Assembly (NCBI GenBank): GCA_021810205.1
Contig: JAJZJC010000010.1
Span: 1 to 50,737 of the forward strand
Origin: Actinomycetes bacterium
GTDB lineage: Bacteria; Actinomycetota; Acidimicrobiia; Acidimicrobiales; RAAP-2
Direction: 5' to 3'
Length of the DNA stretch: 50,737 nt
Below, piece after piece: positions 28,662 to 37,177 of the stretch; the stretch's first letter is position 1, and each line of letters starts with the position of its first letter. The notes beneath the pieces are model-generated. The model was given only the letters and a program-made list of their open reading frames with translations. It had not been told where the DNA came from and did not search any database. The position numbers and the translations under genes are program-made.

Positions 28662-28859
28662 ATGAGCACCATCACGGTCGAGTGCGAGTCGTGCGTGATG
28701 CGGGAGACGGGGGCGTGCGAGGACTGCGTCGTGACGTACCTGCTCGGGCGGGAGCCCGATGACGCTGTCGTCATCGACGCCGAGGAGGCGCGTGCGATGC
28801 GCATGCTCGAGCACGCGGGCCTGCTGCCGACCCTGCGCTTCCAAGGGCGCGCCGGCTGA
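28662..28859 (+). CDS. Small cysteine-rich protein with two CxxC pairs
   Basis: A 65-residue protein starting MSTITVECESCVMRETGACE. C8/C11 and C19/C22 form two CxxC pairs that could hold a zinc ion. The C-terminal half is a helix (EEARAMRMLEHAGLLPTL). It lies 27 bp before the glycosyltransferase gene. Family not named. AAAGGGGG upstream is an adequate ribosome site. Confidence 0.65.
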   Translation: MSTITVECESCVMRETGACEDCVVTYLLGREPDDAVVIDAEEARAMRMLEHAGLLPTLRFQGRAG

Positions 28860-28886
28860 GGCGCCTCGGAGGGGGGAGGGGCGGCG

Positions 28887-30044
28887 GTGACGCGGCACCT
28901 CCTCGTCACCAACGACTTCCCGCCCAAGGTCGGCGGGATCCAGTCATACCTGTGGGAGCTGTGGCGGCGCTTGGATCCCGAGAGCTTCGTGGTCCTGACC
29001 GCTGCCTCGCACCCTGATGCCGCGAGCTTCGATGCGGCACAGCTCGCCAGGGGCATCCACATCGAGCGCGCGCCAGGCCGGTTTCTGTACTTCCCGACCC
29101 CTGCCGCTCAGGCGATGGTGCGCTCCGTTGCCACGGAGTCGGGCGCGACGCTCGTCGTGCTCGACCCCGTGTTGCCGCTCGGGCTGCTCGGCCCATCGCT
29201 CGGCATGCCCTACGGCGTGGTGCTGCACGGCGCGGAGGCCGCCATCCCCGCCATGGCGCCGGGGTCGCGGGCGCTGCTCGCCCGGGTGCTCCGGGGCGCC
29301 TCGCTCGTCGTCTGTGCCGGGCACTACCCGAGCGCGCAGGCCACCCGTGCCCTCGGTGCCTCGGGGCCCAACCGCCCCCAGGTCCACGTCGAGGTGCCTC
29401 CGGGCGTCGACTGCGGGCGGTTCGCCCCGCTCGAGGGGACCAAGCGCCGCGCTGCGCGCCTGTCGCTGGGACTGCCGGCCGACGGGCCGCTCGTCGCCAG
29501 TGTGAGCCGACTCGTGCCGAGGAAGGGAATGGACGTCCTCGTCGACGCCGCTCGGCGACTCTTGCCTTCGTATCCAGACCTCACCGTGGCGATCGCCGGC
29601 GCCGGGCGTGAGGCGGGGCGCCTTGCCGCGCAGGTCCGTCGCAGCGCCGCGCCCGTCCGCCTCCTCGGCTCGGTGAGCGAGGAGGCGAAGGCGGCACTGC
29701 TCGGCGCCGCTGACGTCTTCGCGATGGCGTGCCGGAACCGCTGGGGCGGACTCGAGCAGGAGGGTTTCGGCATCGTCTTCTTGGAGGCTGCCGCGGCAGG
29801 CACGCCCCAGGTCGCCGGCGACAGCGGCGGCGCAGCGGAGGCGGTCGTCGACGGAAAGACCGGTATCGTCGTTCGCCGACCGGACGATCCTGGCGATGTG
29901 GCCGCCGCGATCCGCCGGCTGCTCGGCGGCGACGCGGTCCGGGCGCGGATGGGCGAGGCAGCGCGCCGCAGGGCGTGCGAGGAGTTCGATTACGGCAGGC
30001 TCGCAGGAAAGCTGGCTGCAGCCATTGCTCGGGTGCAAGGCTGA
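28887..30044 (+). CDS. GT4 glycosyltransferase, PimB'-like
   Basis: A 385-residue GT-B glycosyltransferase. The N-terminus (LLVTNDFPPKVGGIQSYLWE) and the C-terminal donor-site motif EGFGIVFLEAAAAGTPQVAG are characteristic of family GT4, and the start closely resembles PimB' (Rv2188c type), which adds the second mannose to phosphatidylinositol mannoside. The following SRPBCC gene mirrors the mycobacterial neighbourhood (Rv2185c-Rv2188c), supporting this. Substrate remains inferred. GTG start with GGAGGGG upstream. Confidence 0.75.
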   Translation: MTRHLLVTNDFPPKVGGIQSYLWELWRRLDPESFVVLTAASHPDAASFDAAQLARGIHIERAPGRFLYFPTPAAQAMVRSVATESGATLVVLDPVLPLGLLGPSLGMPYGVVLHGAEAAIPAMAPGSRALLARVLRGASLVVCAGHYPSAQATRALGASGPNRPQVHVEVPPGVDCGRFAPLEGTKRRAARLSLGLPADGPLVASVSRLVPRKGMDVLVDAARRLLPSYPDLTVAIAGAGREAGRLAAQVRRSAAPVRLLGSVSEEAKAALLGAADVFAMACRNRWGGLEQEGFGIVFLEAAAAGTPQVAGDSGGAAEAVVDGKTGIVVRRPDDPGDVAAAIRRLLGGDAVRARMGEAARRRACEEFDYGRLAGKLAAAIARVQG

Positions 30045-30069
30045 GGCGACCAGGCAGGAGGAGGACCAG

Positions 30070-30513
30070 GTGGCGGAACAGGCCACGGAGCGCACGACCG
30101 TGTTGGCACCGCCGGAGCGGTGCTATGCGGTCGTGACCGATATCGAGCGATACCCGGAGTGGGCCGCTGACATCAAGCAGGTCATCGTCGAGCGGCGTGA
30201 CGACGCCGGTCGCCCCGTGCGCTGCGCCTTCCGGGCGGCTGCCTTCGGTCGTAGTACCAGCTACACGCTCGAGTACGACTACGCCGACGCTCCCCACGTC
30301 CTCGCCTGGCGCCTCGTCGAGGGTGACATCGCCACCAAGCTCGACGGCTGCTACGTCTTCGATCCGGCCGACGGCGGGGGGAGCGACGTCACCTACCACC
30401 TCGAGGTCGAGCTGCGCGTGCCCATCCCCGGTTTCATCAAGATGCGGGCTGCCAGCCGGATCATGCACAGCGCGCTGCGCGAGCTGAAGGCGCGCGTCGA
30501 GTCGACCCAGTGA
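30070..30513 (+). CDS. SRPBCC (START-like) family protein
   Basis: A 147-residue helix-grip protein: CYAVVTDIERYPEWAADIKQ at the start, YTLEYDYADAPHVLAWRLVE in the middle and a long C-terminal helix. Such proteins bind lipids or polyketides. The mycobacterial homologue near pimB' is TB16.3 (Rv2185c). GTG start 26 bp after the mannosyltransferase. Its stop overlaps the GTG of the glucokinase. Confidence 0.75.
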   Translation: MAEQATERTTVLAPPERCYAVVTDIERYPEWAADIKQVIVERRDDAGRPVRCAFRAAAFGRSTSYTLEYDYADAPHVLAWRLVEGDIATKLDGCYVFDPADGGGSDVTYHLEVELRVPIPGFIKMRAASRIMHSALRELKARVESTQ

Positions 30514-31565
30514 GGACGACGCGGCGCGCCGGCGTCGCGTACGGGGTGGACATCGGCGGCACCAAGGTGCTCGGCGTCGCCTATGCCGACGACGGCACCG
30601 TGGTCGCAGAGCGCCGTGCGTCCACCCCCCACCTGTCTATCGATCCTGCCCGGGCGCCGGGCGAGGCTTCGGTGGCCCGCGCGGGCGGCGAGCTCGCCGA
30701 CGCTGCCGCGGGGGTCGTGCGAGCATTGCGTGCCGATCTGTCGGGGGAGCCCGGACCGGTCGGTGTCGGGTTTCCTGGCATGGTGGACTTCGGCGGGGTG
30801 CTGCGCTTCGCGCCCCACCTGGGTGCCGCGGCGGGCGCGGATGTCCGCACGCTCGTCTCGCGTCGCCTCGACGGCGAGCCCGTGCAGGTGGCGAACGACG
30901 CGAATTGCACCGCGTTCGGCGAGCTGGCCCTGGGTGCCGCTCGCGGGTTCGAAGACGTCCTGGTGGTCACCTTGGGCACGGGGATCGGGGGCGCGCTCGT
31001 CATGGGCGGGCGTATCGTGACGGGAGCCCATGGCTTCAGTGGCGAGATCGGCCACATGGTCGTGGACCCGAACGGGCCGCCGTGTCCGTGCGGCAAGCGA
31101 GGATGCTGGGAGCGCTACGCGTCGGGCGGCGGTCTCGCCCGCCTCGCTCGTGAGGCCGCCCTTGCGGGGACCTTGGAGGCGGCGGTCGCGCTCACCGGTG
31201 GCGATCCCGAAGCCGTGCGTGGGGAGCACGTCACGAGCGCGGCGGCGTCGGGCGATCCTGGGGCGCGACGCGTCGTCGAGGAGCTCGGCTGGTGGCTCGG
31301 CCTGGGGCTGGCCAACCTCGTGGCGGTGCTCGATCCCGAGGTCGTCGTCATCGGCGGGGGGCTCGCGCGCGTGGGTGATGTGCTGCTCGACCCGGCCCGT
31401 GCCGCGCTCGCCGCCCTCGTCGAAGGCGGCAGCGTCCGGCCGCCGGTGCCGGTCCGTCCGGCCGCGCTCGGAGAGCACGCAGGAGCGATCGGCGCCGCGC
31501 TCGCAGCTCGCGGCGACGAGGGCGCGCCGTCGAGCACCGTGCCACCCCGAACCTCCGGAGGCTGA
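30510..31565 (+). CDS. ROK-family glucokinase
   Basis: A 351-residue ROK protein. ATP-binding DIGGTKVLGV at residues 14-23, phosphate motif LGTGIGGALV, sugar-binding GEIGHM and zinc motif CPCGKRGCWE are all present, so ATP-dependent phosphorylation of glucose is likely. A glucose-6-phosphate supply would connect to the trehalose and glucan genes 7 kb upstream. It overlaps the SRPBCC gene (GTGA). Confidence 0.85.
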   Translation: MRTTRRAGVAYGVDIGGTKVLGVAYADDGTVVAERRASTPHLSIDPARAPGEASVARAGGELADAAAGVVRALRADLSGEPGPVGVGFPGMVDFGGVLRFAPHLGAAAGADVRTLVSRRLDGEPVQVANDANCTAFGELALGAARGFEDVLVVTLGTGIGGALVMGGRIVTGAHGFSGEIGHMVVDPNGPPCPCGKRGCWERYASGGGLARLAREAALAGTLEAAVALTGGDPEAVRGEHVTSAAASGDPGARRVVEELGWWLGLGLANLVAVLDPEVVVIGGGLARVGDVLLDPARAALAALVEGGSVRPPVPVRPAALGEHAGAIGAALAARGDEGAPSSTVPPRTSGG

Positions 31566-31566
31566 G

Positions 31567-32238
31567 GTGCGCGTCGGGGTCATGCTCCCGGTCTTCCAGC
31601 GCGACGCGGCCCGGGCTCTCGCGGTCGCCGACGCCGCGGAGGCGGCCGGGCTCGACGGCGTCTTCTGCTACGACCACGTCTGGCCACTCGGCCAGCCGTC
31701 TCGCCCGGCGATCGCGCCATTCCCAGTGCTCGCCCACGTGGCCACGCGCCTGCGGCGGGTCGCGCTCGGCCCGCTCGTCGCCCGCGTGGGGCTGGTGCCC
31801 GACGCCGTGCTGGTGGCCCAGTTCGACGCGCTCGCCGTCGTGGCACCGGGCCGGGTGATCGCAGGTGTGGGGACCGGCGACCGGTTGAGCGCGGGGGAGA
31901 ACGAGGCCTATGGCGTGCCGTTCACCTCGGCCGCGAAACGACGGGAGGCGCTGCGGGCGTGCGTGCGCGCGTTGCGCGGCAGGGGGATCGAGGTGTGGGT
32001 GGGCGACGGCGCTGCCGAGACTCGGCGCATCGCGCTCGAAGAGGGCGCGGTCCTGAACCTGTGGAACGCGCCGACCGAGGAGGTGGCCGACGTCGCAATG
32101 CGCTGCGAAGTGACCTGGGCGGGCTCCGCGTCTGGGCCGGTGGCGCCCCTCTTGGCACGCCTCGCCGATGCGGGCGCACGGTGGGCGGTCCTCGGTCAGC
32201 CCGTCGACCTCGACGAGGTGGCGGCCGCCCGTCCCTGA
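31567..32238 (+). CDS. Short LLM-class oxidoreductase
   Basis: A 223-residue luciferase-like protein (MRVGVMLPVFQRDAARALAV, then PGRVIAGVGTGDRLSAGENE). It is about 70-100 residues shorter than the usual family length, with the C-terminal barrel region compressed. F420 binding is expected from the subfamily but unproven. GTG start one base after the glucokinase stop, so it is the last gene of that run. Confidence 0.7.
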   Translation: MRVGVMLPVFQRDAARALAVADAAEAAGLDGVFCYDHVWPLGQPSRPAIAPFPVLAHVATRLRRVALGPLVARVGLVPDAVLVAQFDALAVVAPGRVIAGVGTGDRLSAGENEAYGVPFTSAAKRREALRACVRALRGRGIEVWVGDGAAETRRIALEEGAVLNLWNAPTEEVADVAMRCEVTWAGSASGPVAPLLARLADAGARWAVLGQPVDLDEVAAARP

Positions 32239-32372
32239 AGCGGGCGCGCGTCCTCGGCGTCGACACCATCGTCGACCCCACCGCCGTCGGCCATGCGCCC
32301 ACGTGCGATGCCACCGCGCGGTCAGGGCGCTGGCAGCGATGCCGGCCGCCGTGCGCCACGTAGTGTGAGTGC

Positions 32373-32636
32373 GTGGCGCGGTTCTTTGTGCGAGTCCGGC
32401 TCCTCGACCGCCCAGGCGCCCTCGGCCTCGTGGCCAGCCGCATCGGGGCGGTCGGTGGTGACATCGTGGCGATCGACATCCTCGAGCGAGAGGGCGGGAC
32501 TGCCGTCGACGAGTTCGTGGTCGAGCTGACCGATGAGACCCTCGTCTCCCTCCTTCGCCGGGAGGTGCACGAGGTGGACGGGGCCGCGGTCGAAGAGATC
32601 CGTCCCTTCGATGTCGAGCTCGTCGAGGACGACTAG
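32373..32636 (+). CDS. ACT-domain protein
   Basis: An 87-residue protein made of one ACT domain: RVRLLDRPGALGLVASRIGA, then GGDIVAIDILER and a last strand FDVELVEDD. Free-standing ACT domains bind amino acids and regulate partner enzymes. GTG start. The 134 bp upstream hold nothing I can support. Confidence 0.75.
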   Translation: MARFFVRVRLLDRPGALGLVASRIGAVGGDIVAIDILEREGGTAVDEFVVELTDETLVSLLRREVHEVDGAAVEEIRPFDVELVEDD

Positions 32637-32703
32637 CCGGACGCGGCGCAGGCCAAACCTTCGCGAACAGCCGCTCACCAGGGGACGCCCTGGCACGAGA
32701 CCG

Positions 32704-32733
32704 TTGACAACGACGTAACTACAGTGCTGTAAT
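32704..32733 (+). promoter_or_regulatory. Sigma-70-type promoter for nrdJ
   Basis: TTGACA (32704-32709), 18-bp spacer, TGTAAT (32728-32733). Transcription would start near 32740, about 208 nt before the nrdJ ATG. This also rules out the in-frame ATG at 32732 as the start, since it overlaps the -10 box. Confidence 0.7.
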
Positions 32734-32738
32734 GAACC

Positions 32739-32783
32739 CCACTATCTCGTGCTCCTGCCGAGCTCGACCACAAGATGTAGTGG
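32739..32783. promoter_or_regulatory. Pair of NrdR-type boxes
   Basis: CCACTATCTCGTGC (32739-32752) and the better palindrome CCACAAGATGTAGTGG (32768-32783) resemble NrdR boxes (consensus like ACACWATATMTWGTGT). Their centres are 30 bp apart, close to three helical turns, as is usual for paired NrdR sites. The first overlaps the predicted transcription start, consistent with repression by NrdR when ATP/dATP is plentiful. Confidence 0.65.
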
Positions 32784-32801
32784 TCATCTTGGCTCGGCAG
32801 G
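32754..32801 (+). promoter_or_regulatory. Long hairpin in the nrdJ leader enclosing the second NrdR box
   Basis: CCTGCCGAGC (32754-32763) pairs perfectly with GCTCGGCAGG (32792-32801). Inside it, ACCAC/GTGGT of the NrdR box forms a second stem. In RNA this would be a strong two-part stem-loop at the 5' end of the leader. It may protect the mRNA or be a regulatory fold. I see no B12-box or other cobalamin-riboswitch core in the remaining 145 nt of leader. Confidence 0.45.
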
Positions 32802-32947
32802 GGAGCGAGGTGACACCGGTCGCAGGGGGGGTCCGAGTCGGCAGTCCACTCCGGCGGCGCCGATGCGTGCCGTCGAGCCGCCGCCGAGTGGCCGGTGAAG
32901 TTGGTGCAACGAACGAGCAGTCGAGCAAGCACAGGAGCACGACGTCC

Positions 32948-35824
32948 ATGGCCATCGCACCGCAGCGCGCCGCAATCGGGATCCGCCGGCACTTCACGAC
33001 CGACGGAGTCCATCCTTACGACGAGGTCCGGTGGGAGCGGCGGGATGCCCGCATCACGAACATGCGCGACGGCACGGTCGCGTTCGAGCAGCTTGGCGTC
33101 GAGGTGCCCGCGACCTGGAGCGTGAATGCCACCAACATCCTCGCCCAGAAGTACTTCCGCGGCACGCTCGGCACCGCGGAGCGAGAGTGGTCGCTCAAGC
33201 AGGTGGTGGACCGGGTGGTCGACACCATCACTGCATGGGGCATGAAAGACGGCTACTTCGCCGACAAGGCCGAGGCGAGGATCTTCAGCGACGAGCTCAA
33301 GTACCTGATCATCCACCAGAAGGTCGCGTTCAACTCGCCGGTCTGGTTCAACATCGGTGTCCGCGGCGTCCCCCAGCAGGGCTCGGCCTGCTTCATCTTG
33401 TCGGTCGACGACTCGATGGACTCGATCTTGAACTGGTATGTCGAAGAGGGCGTCATCTTCAAGGGGGGCTCGGGCGCAGGGGTCAACCTCTCGCGGATTC
33501 GCTCTTCGCACGAGCTCTTGAAGGGCGGTGGGACCGCGTCGGGCCCGGTCAGCTTCATGCGGGGAGCGGACGCCTCGGCCGGGACGATCAAGTCGGGCGG
33601 CAAGACGCGTCGCGCCGCCAAGATGGTGATCCTCGACGTCGACCACCCAGACATCGAGGACTTCATCTGGTGCAAGGTGATCGAGGAGCGCAAGGCGCGC
33701 GTGCTGCGTGACGCGGGATTCGACATGGACCTCGACGGCGCCGACAGCCACTCGACCCAGTACCAGAACGCGAACAATTCGGTGCGCGTCACCGACGAGT
33801 TCATGCAGGCGGTGCTCGACGATGCGGACTGGGAGCTCACCGCCCGCACCGACGGCTCGGTGATCCGCCGGGTGAAGGCGCGTGACCTCTTCCGCCAAAT
33901 TGCCCACGCCGCTTGGGAGTGCGCGGATCCCGGCATGCAATTCGACACCACGATCAACAAGTGGCACACCGCGCCGAACGCCGGAAGGATCAACGGCAGC
34001 AACCCGTGCTCTGAGTACATGCACCTCGACAACTCGGCGTGCAATCTCGCCAGCCTGAACCTCCTCACGTTCCTGGGCACCGACGGCACATTCGACGTCG
34101 AGGGGTTCAAAGCCGCTGTCGAGGTGGTCTTCACCGGCCAGGAGATCATCGTCGGCAACGCGGACTACCCGACCGAGAAGATCGCCGAGAACTCGCGCCG
34201 CTTCCGAGAGCTCGGCATCGGCTACGCGAACCTCGGTGCATTGCTCATGGCGAACGGCCTGCCCTACGACTCGGACGGCGGCCGCGCGTGGGCGGCTGCC
34301 ATCACGGCGCTCATGACCGGGCACGCCTACGCGACGTCCGCACGTACGGCGGGCAGGATGGGTCCGTTCGCGGGCTACCACGACAACGCAGAGCCCATGC
34401 TGCACGTGCTGCGCCTCCACCAGGGCGAGGCGTCGAAGATCGACGAGGAGCTCGTGCCGCCAGAGCTCTTGTCGGCGGCGCAGGAGGCTTGGGATGAGGC
34501 CGTCGAGCTGGCGGAGCGCTTCGGCGTACGGAACTCGCAGGCAAGCGTGCTGGCGCCGACCGGCACGATCGGGCTCCTCATGGACTGCGACACGACCGGC
34601 GTCGAGCCAGACCTCGGCCTCGTCAAGACCAAGAAGCTCGTGGGTGGCGGGACGATGTCCATCGTCAACCAGACGGTGCCGCGGGCGCTCACCCAGCTCG
34701 GGTACGCGCCGGACCAGATCGACCAGATCGTCGCCTACATCGACGAGCACAAGACCATCGTCGGTGCACCGGGACTGTTGGCGGAGCACCTGCCGGTCTT
34801 CGCCTGTTCGATGGGCGACAACACGATCCACTATTCGGGGCACGTGCGCATGATGGGGGCGGTCCAGCCGTTCATCAGCGGCGCGATCTCCAAGACCGTC
34901 AACATGCCCGAGGACGTGACGGTCGAAGACATCGAGCAGCTCCACATCGACGCCTGGAAGCTCGGGATCAAATCGGTCGCCATCTACCGGGACAACTGCA
35001 AGGTGGCCCAGCCGCTGTCGACCACCAAGCGGGGGGGTGTCGCGGTGCAGGGCGGCGACACCGCACCTCCCGGGTCCGACGCCGAGGCGAAGGACCGCGC
35101 GCTCACCGAGCGTATCGCCGAGCTCGAGCGGGCGCTCTCGGTGGCGCAGACGACGAAGGCGGACACCGTCGTGGTCGGTGCGGTGCGCGAGCGGCTGCCC
35201 CGCCGTCGCCGGTCGAACACCTTCGCCTTTCGCGTCGCGGACTGCGAGGGGTACGTCACCGTCGGCGAGTACGAAGACGGAAGGCCCGGGGAGGTCTTCA
35301 TCAAGGTCTCCAAGCAGGGGTCGACGCTCGCCGGCATCATGGACGCCTTCTCGATCTCGATCAGCCTGGGCCTCCAGCACGGCGTGCCGCTCGCGACCTA
35401 CGTGCGCAAGTACTCGAGCATGAAGTTCGAGCCGGCCGGGATCACCGACGACCCCGAACTTCGTATCGCCGCGAGTCTCGTCGACTACATCTTCCGGCGT
35501 CTGGCGTTGGACTACCTGAGCTACGACGAGCGTCTCGAGCTCGGGGTGCTCTCCACGTCCGAGCGGATCCAGCCCACCCTTCCCGGGGTCGAGGAGAGCG
35601 CGACGCCGTCGGTCGGCCTCGTCGACGACACCACTGTGGGGGAGGACGAGTCGGCGCTCGTGGCCGTGACGCCGCAGGCCAGGGTCGCCGACGTGGCCGC
35701 GACGCTCGATCGCGCCGAGCAGCAGCGCGACGCGCCGTTCTGCTACAGCTGCGGGAACGTCATGCAGCGGGCGGGGTCGTGCTACGTCTGCCCGAGCTGC
35801 GGGTCGACGAGCGGCTGCTCGTGA
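32948..35824 (+). CDS. nrdJ: Class II (adenosylcobalamin-dependent) ribonucleotide reductase
   Basis: A 958-residue enzyme reducing ribonucleotides with a B12-generated thiyl radical, so it needs no oxygen. Seen here are C148 (GSACFILSVDDS), NPCSEYMHLDNSACN with C354, and KGGSGAGVNLSRIRS. The C-terminal part has a hydrophobic RNR-associated domain and a zinc-ribbon-like tail (CYSCGNV, then CYVCPSCG) that shuttles electrons. ATG 32948 is preferred: AGGAG lies 10-15 bp upstream, and the longer in-frame start at 32732 lies within the promoter. A class II enzyme suits growth with or without oxygen, fitting the oxygen-sensitive pathway downstream. Confidence 0.93.
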   Translation: MAIAPQRAAIGIRRHFTTDGVHPYDEVRWERRDARITNMRDGTVAFEQLGVEVPATWSVNATNILAQKYFRGTLGTAEREWSLKQVVDRVVDTITAWGMKDGYFADKAEARIFSDELKYLIIHQKVAFNSPVWFNIGVRGVPQQGSACFILSVDDSMDSILNWYVEEGVIFKGGSGAGVNLSRIRSSHELLKGGGTASGPVSFMRGADASAGTIKSGGKTRRAAKMVILDVDHPDIEDFIWCKVIEERKARVLRDAGFDMDLDGADSHSTQYQNANNSVRVTDEFMQAVLDDADWELTARTDGSVIRRVKARDLFRQIAHAAWECADPGMQFDTTINKWHTAPNAGRINGSNPCSEYMHLDNSACNLASLNLLTFLGTDGTFDVEGFKAAVEVVFTGQEIIVGNADYPTEKIAENSRRFRELGIGYANLGALLMANGLPYDSDGGRAWAAAITALMTGHAYATSARTAGRMGPFAGYHDNAEPMLHVLRLHQGEASKIDEELVPPELLSAAQEAWDEAVELAERFGVRNSQASVLAPTGTIGLLMDCDTTGVEPDLGLVKTKKLVGGGTMSIVNQTVPRALTQLGYAPDQIDQIVAYIDEHKTIVGAPGLLAEHLPVFACSMGDNTIHYSGHVRMMGAVQPFISGAISKTVNMPEDVTVEDIEQLHIDAWKLGIKSVAIYRDNCKVAQPLSTTKRGGVAVQGGDTAPPGSDAEAKDRALTERIAELERALSVAQTTKADTVVVGAVRERLPRRRRSNTFAFRVADCEGYVTVGEYEDGRPGEVFIKVSKQGSTLAGIMDAFSISISLGLQHGVPLATYVRKYSSMKFEPAGITDDPELRIAASLVDYIFRRLALDYLSYDERLELGVLSTSERIQPTLPGVEESATPSVGLVDDTTVGEDESALVAVTPQARVADVAATLDRAEQQRDAPFCYSCGNVMQRAGSCYVCPSCGSTSGCS

Positions 35825-36359
35825 TGCCCGGGTGAGGACGTTCGCTGCTGGCATCAGCACGCCAGGGTTCACGCGCCACCCGACGATGCCGGGCAACAAC
35901 GCGAACCAGCGGCTCACTCTCGCTGCGAGGACCGTGCCGATGAGCATGGAGGTGGCGGCGAGGAGGAACAGGATCCGATGCTTCGGCCACAGCGCTGGGC
36001 GCACGTTCGGGCGCGCCGCTCGCACGGCCTTGGCTCCTCGTCGGCCTGTTCTCCGTGTCCGTCGTGGTCAGCGTCGGGCCCGTGGGACCGGAGCTCAGCC
36101 GCTTGGGTGAACGACTGCTCGGCTCCTCCCTGGTTGTCGGACGCCGGCTCATGTACCTCTTGTGGGCGGTCGTCGCCGACTTCAGCGTGAAGTGGACGCT
36201 ACCGACCTGATCGGCAACTGGCGGGCGCTCGCGTGAGGCCTGCGTTGGAGCAACTGGACCGAGCGTGCCGGCCACATGGCCGCCACGCTCGAGAGCGGAT
36301 CGATCGCACGGCACACTTGACGCAGCGCGCACAGGACCAGGACGGGAGGACGAGCAACG
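35825..36359. other. 535-bp gap with no supported gene
   Basis: Two hydrophobic stretches appear on opposite strands: minus strand about 36020-35850 (ILFLLAATSMLIGTVLAARV) resembling part of a DUF2892 membrane domain, and plus strand about 36030-36210 (RPWLLVGLFSVSVVVSVGPV). The first has no stop before running antisense through nrdJ, and the second has no start codon before its hydrophobic part. They may be gene remnants. Confidence 0.4.
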
Positions 36360-37148
36360 GTGGCCTACTTCACGCGGATCGATGGCTCGAGATTCGAGGC
36401 GACCGCGCACGTGGGCGGCGCATGGGATCCCGCCGACCAGCACATCGCGCCGGCAATGGGGCTGCTCGCGCACGTGGTGGAGCTCGACCGTGACGCCCGT
36501 CGAACGGATGGCTTGGTGCTGGCGCGCCTCTCCTACGACATCCACGGCACGATCCCCGTCGACGTGGTGGACACCGAAGTACGGGTGCTGCGCGCGGGTC
36601 GCACGATCGAGCTGGTCGAAGCGCTACTCCGCCACGGCGGTCGCATCGCGCTGTCGCTGCGGGCATGGCTCATGCGCCGCTACGACACCACCGTGCTCGC
36701 CGGCTCGGCGCTTTCGTCCATTCCCGGTCCGGAGGAGATGCCGTCGTGGGACCCGTCGGCCGTGTGGCCCGGCGGGTTCGTCGCGTCGCTCGAGGTCCGC
36801 CGCGCCGAGGTGGAGCCCGGACGCGCTGCCTTCTGGATGCGACCCTCCGAGCGCCTCGTCGAGGGCGAGCCGGTCGGCGTGACCCCACGGGCTGCCGCCC
36901 TGTTCGACCTCGCGAACGGCATGACGGTACGGGCTGATCCTCGTGAGGTCGTGTTCTTGAACGTGGACCTCAGCGCGCATCTGCTCGACGCGCCCGACGG
37001 CGAATGGCTCGGCTTCGATACCACGGTTTCCTTCGGCGATGGCGGCCTCGGCATCACCGCCAGCACGATCCATGGCGTCCGTGGCGCCATTGGGACGGTG
37101 TCGCAGATGCTCACCGTCCGCCCCCGAGCACTGGGGGGTCCGCGGTGA
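36360..37148 (+). CDS. Thioesterase-superfamily (double hot-dog) protein
   Basis: A 262-residue protein resembling actinobacterial TesB-like double hot-dog acyl-CoA thioesterases: GGAWDPADQHIAPAMGLLAH at the N-terminus, PVDVVDTEVRVLRAGRTIEL in the first hot-dog, and PREVVFLNVDLSAHLLD with GEWLGFDTTVSFGDGGLGI in the second. It should hydrolyse acyl-CoA thioesters. It is convergent with the aromatic operon, so a role in that pathway is possible but not shown. GTG start, GGGAGGA upstream. Confidence 0.75.
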   Translation: MAYFTRIDGSRFEATAHVGGAWDPADQHIAPAMGLLAHVVELDRDARRTDGLVLARLSYDIHGTIPVDVVDTEVRVLRAGRTIELVEALLRHGGRIALSLRAWLMRRYDTTVLAGSALSSIPGPEEMPSWDPSAVWPGGFVASLEVRRAEVEPGRAAFWMRPSERLVEGEPVGVTPRAAALFDLANGMTVRADPREVVFLNVDLSAHLLDAPDGEWLGFDTTVSFGDGGLGITASTIHGVRGAIGTVSQMLTVRPRALGGPR

Positions 37149-37159
37149 GCCCGAGCCTG

Positions 37160-37177
37160 CCCTGACGAAGTTCAGGG
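37160..37177. terminator. Hairpin at the convergent end of the aromatic operon
   Basis: CCCTGA (37160-37165), loop of 6, TCAGGG (37172-37177). It overlaps the hcrB stop and lies 12 bp beyond the thioesterase gene. No T tract, so it is a weak candidate for a bidirectional terminator. Confidence 0.35.

Noticed and set aside
32732-32947. In-frame ATG at 32732 that would lengthen NrdJ by 72 residues
   Set aside because: It lies inside the -10 box of a good promoter, and the extra residues are not NrdJ-like. ATG 32948 has a ribosome site.
32675-36025. A 1116-codon open frame antisense to nrdJ
   Set aside because: Antisense frames stay open in GC-rich DNA because stops are rare. The plus strand encodes a full class II ribonucleotide reductase.
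35850-36025. DUF2892-like hydrophobic segment on the minus strand after nrdJ
   Set aside because: It has no stop before entering nrdJ antisense and lacks the second half of the domain. Possibly a remnant, too weak to call.
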